Positions 9,301 through 17,970 of a DNA stretch of 36,780 bases are shown here, piece by piece; within the stretch, counting starts at the first letter, position 1; every line of letters starts with the position of its first letter. The position numbers and the translations under genes are program-made. The stretch covers positions 1 to 36,780 of the forward strand of contig JAITRN010000028.1 of NCBI GenBank assembly GCA_031288355.1, read 5' to 3'. The notes under the pieces were generated by a model that had not been told where the DNA came from, searched no databases, and saw only the letters and a program-made list of their open reading frames with translations. Origin of the DNA: Candidatus Opitulatrix roisinitermitis (GTDB lineage: Bacteria; Actinomycetota; Actinomycetes; Actinomycetales; Bifidobacteriaceae).

Positions 9301-10068
9301 ATGAATGAAAAATTTCTGAACTCAACTTATAAACAAGGCAATGGAGTTTTTAGTAATAAACAAAATCTCCACGACTATCACTTGGAAGATCTGACCACTA
9401 TCACTCAAAAAGATGCCCTTAATTTTTCTCCAAAAACCAAAAGACGCACTCTTTTATCTTGGAAAACGCTTCTGCCCACAGCTCTAGCAATTAGTTTAGT
9501 CTTTGCAGGTGTTATAATTGCTTTTACTGCATCTAACCCCTCTCAAGATCAATCCTCTCAACTGGATAAAACTGATAATAATATGCTTCAAGCCGATTCA
9601 AACAATTTACTTACTTTGCAAAATAGCAAAATTTTTATAGACATTCAGGGAGAAATTGTCAAACCCGGCGCCTATGAATTACCGGGTGATTCGCGAGTCA
9701 GCGATATTATAAAACTAGCTGGTGGATTAAAAAAAGACGCCGATGCTCAAGCCTTTAATCAGGCTAGAAAACTCCAAGATGGAGAACAAATATATATTCC
9801 TAAAAAAGGCGAAAACGATTCAAACGCCTTATCTGAATTAACTCAAAATCCAAATAACTCCCCCAAAAACATCGCTGGTAGTATAAACATCAATACTGCA
9901 ACATTAGCTCAACTAGATACCCTGAATGGAATAGGACCAGCTATAGCACAAAGAATAATTGATTACAGGATTTCAAATGGGTCTTTTTCATCCATAGAAG
10001 ATATAAAAAATGTTAAAGGCATTGGTGAATCAATTTTTGAAAAAATTAAAAATATGATAAGGATCTAG
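9301..10068 (+). CDS. comEA: ComEA-like competence DNA-binding protein (SLBB + helix-hairpin-helix)
   Basis: One TM segment; SLBB 'IFIDIQGEIVKPGAYELPGDSRVSDIIKLAGGL'; HhH 'SININTATLAQLDTLNGIGPAIAQRIIDYR...IEDIKNVKGIGESIFEKIKNMI'. Confidence 0.92.
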   Translation: MNEKFLNSTYKQGNGVFSNKQNLHDYHLEDLTTITQKDALNFSPKTKRRTLLSWKTLLPTALAISLVFAGVIIAFTASNPSQDQSSQLDKTDNNMLQADSNNLLTLQNSKIFIDIQGEIVKPGAYELPGDSRVSDIIKLAGGLKKDADAQAFNQARKLQDGEQIYIPKKGENDSNALSELTQNPNNSPKNIAGSININTATLAQLDTLNGIGPAIAQRIIDYRISNGSFSSIEDIKNVKGIGESIFEKIKNMIRI

Positions 10069-10109
10069 GATAAGTATTTTGCATTTACAAAACTTCATAT
10101 TAACAAATA

Positions 10110-10181
10110 ATGTCAGATTTTAGATTATTTATTCCTGCGGTTATATTATGGTTAAGTGCTTTAATAATTATGCTAAGCTGA
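10110..10181 (+). other. Out-of-frame canonical ComEC N-terminus (MSDFRLFIPAVILWLSALIIMLS*)
   Basis: ATG at 10110 encodes 23 aa ending at TGA 10179-10181. The pattern 'DxRLxxPAxxxWxxALxxxL' matches the expected start of actinobacterial ComEC but lies in a different frame from ORF 10148. Confidence 0.6.
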
Positions 10182-12508
10182 TACCAAGCCTGCTTTTCAT
10201 AATTCTAATAATAGTAATATTTGCTTTTTCTTTCACTATTCAAAATAAAATTTATAAACCTGACTCAATTATTGATCTTGCAAAGAACACCAAGTCTTAT
10301 TCTAGTTCGGGACAAATAGACTCTGATATGACTCCATCAAAAAGTTTTGGGACTAAAAATTGTTCATTTTCTATCAAAACCAAACAAGGATTCTATTTAT
10401 ATGCCGAAGGGCAAGACAACTGGTGCTATTTAAAATATCATGAAGAAATAGTTTTCACAGGAAAATTGGCTAATTATGATTACAAAACTTCATCTTCCAG
10501 TCCTTCAGCAAAATACGCTGCTAAAATAAATATATCTTATTTCAAAATAACTAAGCTATCAAATGGGATTGATTATATAACAAATTCCATAAGATCTTCA
10601 TTCATTGAAGTGACTAGTAATCTACCAAAAACAGCTCAAGCACTAGTCCCAGCTATGGCAATAGGTTACACAAATAATTTTGACAGTGATTTATCAGATA
10701 TTTTTAAAGTGTCAGGGCTAACTCATCTTGTGGCAATTTCAGGAGCCCATTTTGTTATAATAATTTCATTAATAGGTGCAATACTTTTATCTTTGAATGT
10801 TAAAAAAGAAGTTTTAGCGATAATCGAAATTATAAGTATTTTAGCATTTGCCGCTTTAGTTCACCCGACACCATCCGTTTTGCGAGCATCTTTTATGGGA
10901 ATTATAGGACTTATAGGATTAATTTTACATCGACGAGCCTTTTCGTTGTCTGCATTATCGTTTACCATCATTGTACTTTTGATTGTAGATCCATATTTAA
11001 CAACATCTTATGGTTTTGCTATGAGCTGTTCAGCCACTGCTGGAATTATACTCTTAGCGCCCTATTTGGCCCAAATTCTGTCAAAATTAATTAACCAAAC
11101 ATTAGCAGAGATTATAAGCGTCACTTTATCAGCTCAATTTTTTTGCGGTCCTATTATAGTTTTGATTTATCCTTTTTTCACTCCATATTCTTTAATTGCT
11201 AATTTTTTAGTAACCCCATTTGTGGCGCCTGCAACAGTTTTAGGTGTGGCAGCAGCACTTCTGTCACCAGCTTTGCCGGCATTAGCCTACATAATTTCTT
11301 ATTTATCAGGAATTTTTTGCTACCCAATTTATCTAGTTGCAAAAATTATAAATTATTTACCTTTTTCTAAAATTAGCTTTTTTGAAGATTTACCTGGCCT
11401 AATAATCCTAATTTTTTTCAACTTAATTATAGTCCTTATTATTTCTGGAAAAATTTGGGATTTATTTTACATTTATTTCAAAAAAGTTTTGCCTCCGAAA
11501 ATAGAATCAAAGTTATCATTAATTAAAATGGATATATCAGAAAAAATAAATCAATATAAGCTGTTCTTTTTACGTCGAAAAATTCTCAATTTTTCTTTAA
11601 CGGCATTAATTTTTCTCCCTTTAATAATTGCTAGCTCTATATCTATACCTAAATTTTTTACAATTCAAATAGACCAAAATTGGAAAATGGCCGCTTGCAA
11701 TGTTGGGCAAGGTGATTCCAGTGTTATCAAAACTGGCCAATTTTCAGCTATAGTTATAGACACTGGTCCCGATGAAACAAAAGAAAACCAATGCTTAAAA
11801 GATTTAGACATAAAAACTATTGATCTTTTAATTTTGACCCATTTTCATGATGACCATATAGGCGGATTATCAGGGGCAATTAACGGCAGAAAAGTCAGTC
11901 AAGCATTAATAAGTAATTCTCACACTCCTAAAAAGGAAGCTGAAATAGTTTTGTCAAAACTAACCAAACAATCAATCCCTTATAAAAACGCTGAAGAAAA
12001 CAGTGAAGAAAATTTTCAAGGGGTTCGCTGTTATACTTTTCAGGCCTTGACATCAAATAACAACTCAATAAATACAAACATATCCAATAACGCAAAACAA
12101 ACAAACTCCAAATCATCATATAACGAAGATTCTTTTAGCAATGATTCTTCTATTGGAACAATTATCTTCTCAAATAATTTAAAAATGATTTTTTTAGGAG
12201 ATATGGAAAAAAATGCTCAAACCCAAGCACTGAAAAAACTAAAACAACTAGGTTTATCTAATTTTGATATTCTAAAAGTCGCCCACCACGGCAGCAAAAC
12301 ACAAAATGAAGAATTGGCCAAACTTATACACCCTAAAATAGCCATATTTGAAGTGGGAAAAGGCAATAGTTATGGCCACCCTAACGAAAAAACTTTAAAT
12401 CTTTTTTCATCTTTAAATTCAAAAATTTTAAGAACAGACCAAGATGGATTGTTAGGCGTTAGCGTCAATGATAAAAATATTATTTACACATTTTCTCAAA
12501 ATATTTAG
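10148..12508 (+). CDS. comEC: ComEC/Rec2 competence channel with C-terminal metallo-beta-lactamase-like domain
   Basis: 'GLTHLVAISGAHFVII', 'HPTPSVLRASFMGIIGL', MBL motifs 'NVGQGDSSVI', 'LTHFHDDHIGG', 'VAHHGSKT'; immediately after comEA. Confidence 0.93.
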   Translation: MVKCFNNYAKLIPSLLFIILIIVIFAFSFTIQNKIYKPDSIIDLAKNTKSYSSSGQIDSDMTPSKSFGTKNCSFSIKTKQGFYLYAEGQDNWCYLKYHEEIVFTGKLANYDYKTSSSSPSAKYAAKINISYFKITKLSNGIDYITNSIRSSFIEVTSNLPKTAQALVPAMAIGYTNNFDSDLSDIFKVSGLTHLVAISGAHFVIIISLIGAILLSLNVKKEVLAIIEIISILAFAALVHPTPSVLRASFMGIIGLIGLILHRRAFSLSALSFTIIVLLIVDPYLTTSYGFAMSCSATAGIILLAPYLAQILSKLINQTLAEIISVTLSAQFFCGPIIVLIYPFFTPYSLIANFLVTPFVAPATVLGVAAALLSPALPALAYIISYLSGIFCYPIYLVAKIINYLPFSKISFFEDLPGLIILIFFNLIIVLIISGKIWDLFYIYFKKVLPPKIESKLSLIKMDISEKINQYKLFFLRRKILNFSLTALIFLPLIIASSISIPKFFTIQIDQNWKMAACNVGQGDSSVIKTGQFSAIVIDTGPDETKENQCLKDLDIKTIDLLILTHFHDDHIGGLSGAINGRKVSQALISNSHTPKKEAEIVLSKLTKQSIPYKNAEENSEENFQGVRCYTFQALTSNNNSINTNISNNAKQTNSKSSYNEDSFSNDSSIGTIIFSNNLKMIFLGDMEKNAQTQALKKLKQLGLSNFDILKVAHHGSKTQNEELAKLIHPKIAIFEVGKGNSYGHPNEKTLNLFSSLNSKILRTDQDGLLGVSVNDKNIIYTFSQNI

Positions 12509-12535
12509 AAATAATATTTGTGCTAATATTTATAT

Positions 12536-13024
12536 ATGGCAATTAGACCAATAAGATTAATCGGTGACCCTGTTTTACGAACTCAATGCGAAACAATTAA
12601 AACAATAAATAAAGACATAAAACAGCTTATAAAAGATTTGCTTGACACCACCAAACTTGAAGGCAGAGCTGGAGTGGCAGCAAATCAAATAGGTGTTCCT
12701 CTTAGAGCTTTTAGTTTAAATATTGAAGGCCAGACTAATTATTTAATAAATCCTGAAATAGTCTTTTTATCAAAAGAACTCCAAACCCAAATTGAAGAAG
12801 GTTGTTTATCCATACCTGACAAATGGTATAAAACACCCAGGTCTGTCAAAGCAATTTGCCAAGGCATAGATTTAAACGGTCAAGAAAAAATAATAAAAGG
12901 TGAAGGTCTTTTAGCTAGAGCTTTGCAGCATGAATGTGATCACTTAGACGGAAAACTTTATATAGACAGGTTAAAAGGCTCTGTTAAGCGTCAAGCCTTA
13001 TCAGAAATTATTAATAATATTTAA
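12536..13024 (+). CDS. def: Peptide deformylase
   Basis: Motifs 'GVAANQIG', 'EEGCLSIP', 'QHECDHLDG' (HExxH-type metal site). Confidence 0.96.
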   Translation: MAIRPIRLIGDPVLRTQCETIKTINKDIKQLIKDLLDTTKLEGRAGVAANQIGVPLRAFSLNIEGQTNYLINPEIVFLSKELQTQIEEGCLSIPDKWYKTPRSVKAICQGIDLNGQEKIIKGEGLLARALQHECDHLDGKLYIDRLKGSVKRQALSEIINNI

Positions 13025-13031
13025 CTGAAAG

Positions 13032-13105
13032 TGGGCGATACTGGACTCGAACCAGCGACCTCTTCCGTGTCGAGGAAACGCGCTAACCAGCTGCGCCAAT
13101 CGCCC
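13032..13105 (-). tRNA. tRNA-Val (anticodon GAC), CCA not encoded
   Basis: Reverse complement GGGCGATTGGCGCAGCTGGTTAGCGCGTTTCCTCGACACGGAAGAGGTCGCTGGTTCGAGTCCAGTATCGCCCA folds as a cloverleaf: acceptor GGGCGAT/ATCGCCC, D-stem GCGC/GCGC, anticodon stem TTTCC/GGAAG, T-stem GCTGG/CCAGT with loop TTCGAGT. Confidence 0.93.
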
Positions 13106-13148
13106 TATTTATTCTATTATAGTTATATAAATATAATTAAATTATACC

Positions 13149-14450
13149 TTAAATCCAACCCCTTAAATAAGGTTCAGGATTAACAAAATTGCCATTAACT
13201 AAAATTTCGAAATGGACATGACAGCCTGTCGCCCAACCTGTCGCTCCTTCGTAACCTATAACTTGACCTTTGCCAACTCTAGCCCCTGCGCCAACAGCAA
13301 ACGCTGTCAAATGGGAATATCTAGATTCATATCTAATTCCCCCTAATGTGCCATGGTCTATTATAACTTTATTATTCCCACCCTCATAAGCCACACTTGC
13401 TGCCCAAATAACTGTTCCGCCCGCTGAAGCATAAACTGGCGCCCCGCAAAATGACGCTAAATCATCGCCTGTGTGAGGCAGCCCTCCCCAAGTTGAAATT
13501 CCATAATTATCAAAATCTATAAAATCTCCGCCTAAAGGATAACCAAAAAAGCCTTTAGAAGGGGCTGGCCCTATGCCACCGCCCCCCGAAGGGCGCAACT
13601 TAGCTATTTGAGCTTCAAAATCAGCTGCTTGCTGCCTAACTCTTTGCTGTTGAACAGCTATTTCGCCTTTTCTAGATTCATATTCAGCTTTCCTAATAGT
13701 TAAAGTTTGCTGCAGAGAATGCAGTCTGGCTTGCTCTGAATCAGCCCTAGCTTTATCAGCTTTAGCAGCGGCTAAGGCTGCATCAGCGTCGCGCTTTAGA
13801 TTAGCCACTAATTCTTCAACAACTTTTATTCTCTCCTGCTTACTAAGTGACGTTGATTTTAGAATTGCTGCGTCATTTAATACTCTTGATGAAATTCTAT
13901 TTATAGCATCATTGACTTCAATACGGCGAATAAATTCGTCCACCGAAGTCGAGCCAATTATAACATCAAAATCCTCAAATTGGCTTTCCCCTCCCAGCTG
14001 TTCACGAGCCTGCTTAGCTATTGCAGCTCTAGCTTGATCCATAGTGTCCCCTGCTTTAGCAGCATCATGAACTATTTTTTTCTTTAAAGCCTCAGCTATA
14101 GATAAACGCTTTTTTAAATTCTCAGCTTTCTGTTTGTTTTGATTATAAGATTTATTAGCTTCTTTAGCGGCTTTATCTGCCCTGGGTATTTCAGACTTAG
14201 CGGTTATAAGATCAGAAATTATTTTTCCCAAATCTCCCTGTACAGATTCCAAAGCTGCATCTAAAGTGGCCGCTAAATTTTGAGCGTCCCTAGCCTTAGC
14301 CTCTAAATCAGCCAATTCATCAGAATAAGATAAAGAACAAAATGGCGTCCCAAAAAAGCCAAACGATAAAACTAAAACAAATGCATTAAATATACCAAAT
14401 AATCTAAATTTGCAACTAGCACTTCTATTAACACTCTTACTAGAATTCAT
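13149..14450 (-). CDS. Secreted coiled-coil M23 (LytM/EnvC-like) peptidoglycan peptidase
   Basis: Signal peptide, long Ala/Lys/Glu-rich coiled coil, then M23 motifs 'HTGDD' and 'HVHFEI'. Confidence 0.92.
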   Translation of the reverse strand: MNSSKSVNRSASCKFRLFGIFNAFVLVLSFGFFGTPFCSLSYSDELADLEAKARDAQNLAATLDAALESVQGDLGKIISDLITAKSEIPRADKAAKEANKSYNQNKQKAENLKKRLSIAEALKKKIVHDAAKAGDTMDQARAAIAKQAREQLGGESQFEDFDVIIGSTSVDEFIRRIEVNDAINRISSRVLNDAAILKSTSLSKQERIKVVEELVANLKRDADAALAAAKADKARADSEQARLHSLQQTLTIRKAEYESRKGEIAVQQQRVRQQAADFEAQIAKLRPSGGGGIGPAPSKGFFGYPLGGDFIDFDNYGISTWGGLPHTGDDLASFCGAPVYASAGGTVIWAASVAYEGGNNKVIIDHGTLGGIRYESRYSHLTAFAVGAGARVGKGQVIGYEGATGWATGCHVHFEILVNGNFVNPEPYLRGWI

Positions 14451-14487
14451 ATATATATTTTATCACGCCAAAAATGCCCCAAAAGAC

Positions 14488-14527
14488 AATTTTTGAAAAT
14501 TTTGTAAAAAGATAAATTTCAAAAATT
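14488..14527. terminator. Possible terminator hairpin downstream of the array
   Basis: Perfect 11-bp inverted repeat AATTTTTGAAA (14488-14498) / TTTCAAAAATT (14517-14527) in the gap between 14450 and 14538; very AT-rich, no strong U-tract. Confidence 0.25.
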
Positions 14528-14537
14528 CGTAATTTAC

Positions 14538-17500
14538 CTATGTTTTAATTTTTATTCGTGTGTCGTCACTAATACCGGTATTGGTGATTAGGAAAGTTCT
14601 AGTTCCAGCATTTTTAACAAATATAAAATGGTTATTCCAAACAGTGTTAGTAAACATCTGATCCGCAAGCGCAGTAGAATCAGTTAAATCAATACTTGAC
14701 CAATCAATATAATCATTTAATACAGCATAAGAAAACATATACCGCATATCAGTAGCCTGATTTCCGAAACCTTGAGGCAAACTAAAACCAGCTGGTAAAG
14801 TAACATACATAAACATCCAATGCATACTAGTAGCGACCTGGCCAAAGCCTTCTGGCAAAGAAAATATATCAGGCAAAGAAGCATGATAAAACATACAGCT
14901 CATGTCTGAAGCCTGGCTTCCAAAGCCTTGAGGAAGCGTAAATCCATTAGGCAACGAAGCGTAATAAAACATATAACTTATATTTGCCGCCTGGCTTCCA
15001 AAGCCTTGTGGAAACGTAAATCCGCTTTTCATAGAAGATTGAAAAAACATACTATTCATATTAGTAATAGCTGTAGTTTTCAGATTGGATAAATCGATTT
15101 CAACTCCGCCTGGCGCAGTTAAATTACTAAACAAATAAGAACTATCCGGATTAGCTAACACTCCTCCATCGCCCCCTATAACAATTTCTGTGCTATTTTT
15201 CACACAAGCTATTACACCCCACTCGCGATATTGAGACACATCTATTGGATTAGAACAAACAGGTGTTGCATTTTGGAAAGATATTTTAGTGATAGCATTT
15301 CTAGTCGGGTTAGTTATTCCCAAAAATTTAGTCGGATAATTATCTTCCGTTCTCAGCATTGTTTCAGTGCCTTTAACCCTAACATTAGAAGAATCACTAA
15401 TATCACTACCATTAATTAAAAAATTTCTACTATTCTCATTTTGCACAATCATAAACCAATTATTCCAAATAACATTAGTAAACATATGAGTTTTGCTAGC
15501 TCGAGAATTAGTTAAATCAGTACCAGACCAATCAATACTGCCGTTAAACAGAGCTCCTTCAAACATCCCGCTCCCATCTAAAACCGCGCTTCCAAAGCCT
15601 GCAGGAAAAGTTAATCCTCTAGGTAAAGAGGTGCTTTCAAACATACCGCTCATATTAACAATACTTGAAGTTTTCAGATTAGACAAATCAATATCAACAC
15701 TGCCAGAAAACGTTAAATTACTAAAAAGATAAGAACTATCAGGATTAGCTTCAACTCCGCCATCAGATCCTACAATTATCTCAGTGTTGTTTTTAACACA
15801 CCCTAAAATGCTTTTATCGCCATCATAAGATAAATCAGTCGGATTAGAACAAGTCGGTTTTGCTTTTTGAAAGGATATTTTAGTAATTTGAGCACGAGTG
15901 GGGCCAGGCATTCCCAAAAAAGTGACCGGATTAGATTTTTCAAATTTTAATACTGATTCTTCCCCTTCAATTACAATTCGAGAAGGGTCACTAATATTGC
16001 TATTAGTGATTAAAAAAGTTTTACTAGCAGAATTTTGCGCAAAAATAAAATAATTATTCCAAACAGTGTTAGTAAACATATCACTTTTGCTGGCCTTAGA
16101 AATTGAAAAATTAGTTTCCGACCAGTCAATATCACCATTTAAAGTAGCTCCGCTAAACATGCCATTCATATTATTAGCATTTCTAGCGAAATCTTCTCCA
16201 AAAATTTCATTTTGGGCAAAAACCCTATTAGCAAACATATATGCCATATTCTCTGATTTTGCCCCAAAGTCTTTCAGAAAAGCAAAATTATTTGGAATAG
16301 CGCTATTTGCAAAACCTTGATCCACTGCAAACGCCGCATAAGCAGAAAACACATTCTCTAAATTAGATATTGTTGAAAAATCCAAACTTTGTAAAGCGCT
16401 TGTGGAAAGATTAGAAAAAAGTCCATCAGCACTGTATGGATTTCCCCTAACCCCTAAAGGCTCACCAATAACTATTTCAGTTCCGTTTTGAACACATCCT
16501 AAAATACTTCCATTTTTGCTTGATGAAACATCAACAGGATTATTGCAAACCGGCAAAGTTTCTATAAAACTAATTTTAGTTATGTCTTTTCTATTTAAAT
16601 TAGGAATATTTAAAAAGTTAGTTGGCAAGACAAGATTCCCATTTGTTTCAATAGCCTCTCTAGCTAAATAAGGCGTTATATTTAGGATATTAGCTAATCT
16701 TGCTAAGAAAACTGCCATTTGTTCACGACTGACCCTTGTGCTCGGTCTATATGTACTGTCAGGATAACCCTGTGTTATATTATATTTCAAAAGCCAAGCA
16801 ACAGCTTCAGCCTGGCCATTATCACGCAATTTTTGGCTATCAGAAAACTCCTCCATATATGAATTTACTTCATCAGGAGAAATATAAGGCTGGCCAACAT
16901 ATTTATATATAAATTGAGCCATTTGTCCACGATTTACAACAACATTGGGCATATAAACAGCGTCTCCCGCTTTAGTACAAGCCTTATCTGGTTTGCCTTT
17001 TGCAGTGCATACATAACCTGTTGTTATTCCTGCAGCCGAAAGCCAATCTATATCGGCTTTATTTTGTTCTTTATCAGTCACATCTTTGAATTCGATAGGC
17101 TGACCGCTAGATGCTGGACTACCAGCTAATCTTTTGAAAAAACTAGCCATCTGACGTCGATTAACTGCCTTTTTAGGATTATAAGTTGTGGGAGTATAGC
17201 CCGTGGTTATGCCAAAAGCCGCTGCCCATTTAATTTTCGCTTGGCTTTCGGCTTCTAAACTAGAAATATCTGTAAAATTAATATTTGTAGCCGCAGCCCC
17301 AAGCGCTATCTGAACAGGCCTTGACTTATCAGATTCTGCTGGAGGGCTAATTTGGCCGCCTGATATTTGAACATAAACTTTAGCTCTATAGTTTGAAGTA
17401 AACATATTTTGAAAAGTTTGAGTTAAAACCAATTTAGAAATATCTTGAACAGTTTGAACTACCCTATCTATTCCATCCACTAATTCCACTTTATAAGTCC

Positions 17501-17753
17501 AATCACCAGAGGGTTCAGGAAACGGAGCAGCCCAAGATACTCCCAAAGAATCGCCATTTTGGGCAATTACAACATCTCTAGGTGCAGGCGGGATATCATT
17601 TGTATTAGCCTTAGCTAAAGGTGTTTGAAAATTTATACAAGCTGCTTGGAAACCAAAAACCACTATCAAACAAAAAATCATTTTCTTAAATAAACTTTTT
17701 GAACAAATAAAATTTTTATATCTATTTACTATATCGGTTTTTAAATTATTCAT
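14538..17753 (-). CDS. Array paralog 1: Fn3 + 3x SLH + three header/repeat/cap BspA-like modules (1071 aa)
   Basis: Fn3 'PPAPRDVVIAQNGDSLGVSWAAPFPEPSGDWTYKVEL'; SLH 'INFTDISSLEAESQAKIKWAAAFGITTGYTPTTYNPKKAVNRRQMASFFKRLAG' and two more; 'DLSNLKTSSIVNMSGMF' DUF285-like repeats; three copies of the 'ITKISF…C.NP.D.S…I..CV' header. Confidence 0.88.
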   Translation of the reverse strand: MNNLKTDIVNRYKNFICSKSLFKKMIFCLIVVFGFQAACINFQTPLAKANTNDIPPAPRDVVIAQNGDSLGVSWAAPFPEPSGDWTYKVELVDGIDRVVQTVQDISKLVLTQTFQNMFTSNYRAKVYVQISGGQISPPAESDKSRPVQIALGAAATNINFTDISSLEAESQAKIKWAAAFGITTGYTPTTYNPKKAVNRRQMASFFKRLAGSPASSGQPIEFKDVTDKEQNKADIDWLSAAGITTGYVCTAKGKPDKACTKAGDAVYMPNVVVNRGQMAQFIYKYVGQPYISPDEVNSYMEEFSDSQKLRDNGQAEAVAWLLKYNITQGYPDSTYRPSTRVSREQMAVFLARLANILNITPYLAREAIETNGNLVLPTNFLNIPNLNRKDITKISFIETLPVCNNPVDVSSSKNGSILGCVQNGTEIVIGEPLGVRGNPYSADGLFSNLSTSALQSLDFSTISNLENVFSAYAAFAVDQGFANSAIPNNFAFLKDFGAKSENMAYMFANRVFAQNEIFGEDFARNANNMNGMFSGATLNGDIDWSETNFSISKASKSDMFTNTVWNNYFIFAQNSASKTFLITNSNISDPSRIVIEGEESVLKFEKSNPVTFLGMPGPTRAQITKISFQKAKPTCSNPTDLSYDGDKSILGCVKNNTEIIVGSDGGVEANPDSSYLFSNLTFSGSVDIDLSNLKTSSIVNMSGMFESTSLPRGLTFPAGFGSAVLDGSGMFEGALFNGSIDWSGTDLTNSRASKTHMFTNVIWNNWFMIVQNENSRNFLINGSDISDSSNVRVKGTETMLRTEDNYPTKFLGITNPTRNAITKISFQNATPVCSNPIDVSQYREWGVIACVKNSTEIVIGGDGGVLANPDSSYLFSNLTAPGGVEIDLSNLKTTAITNMNSMFFQSSMKSGFTFPQGFGSQAANISYMFYYASLPNGFTLPQGFGSQASDMSCMFYHASLPDIFSLPEGFGQVATSMHWMFMYVTLPAGFSLPQGFGNQATDMRYMFSYAVLNDYIDWSSIDLTDSTALADQMFTNTVWNNHFIFVKNAGTRTFLITNTGISDDTRIKIKT

Positions 17754-17783
17754 AATCTCTGCCTTTATATTTACTAAAAATAA

Positions 17784-17812
17784 CCTATACTATAACTTTA
17801 ACATTAACTCAA
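17784..17812 (-). promoter_or_regulatory. Predicted promoter of 14538-17753 (-35 TTGAGT, 17 bp, -10 TATAGG)
   Basis: Read on minus strand; conserved in position and sequence with the intergenic regions upstream of three other array genes; adjoins an interrupted A/T tract. Confidence 0.5.
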
Positions 17813-17890
17813 AAGAAAAAAAATGATTTTTGCAATTCGTTTATAAAAAAATAATTATAGTTCTCGAAATATAATTATAAAAAGTTCTTT

Positions 17891-17947
17891 CTAAACTTTT
17901 ATCTGCGCTCTATCATCCAGGGCCTCGCCTGCTATTAAAGCGTCTTT
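17891..17947 (-). pseudogene. Orphan 3'-end relic of the ~830-aa array subfamily (KDALIAGEALDDRAQIKV*)
   Basis: The intergenic minus strand encodes KDALIAGEALDDRAQIKV*, matching the common C-terminus SKDALIAGGAPADRVQIKV* of the five ~830-aa paralogs. It is not in frame with the upstream gene's stop at 17971. Confidence 0.85.
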
Positions 17948-17970
17948 TCTATCAAAGCGCCTATTTTATT

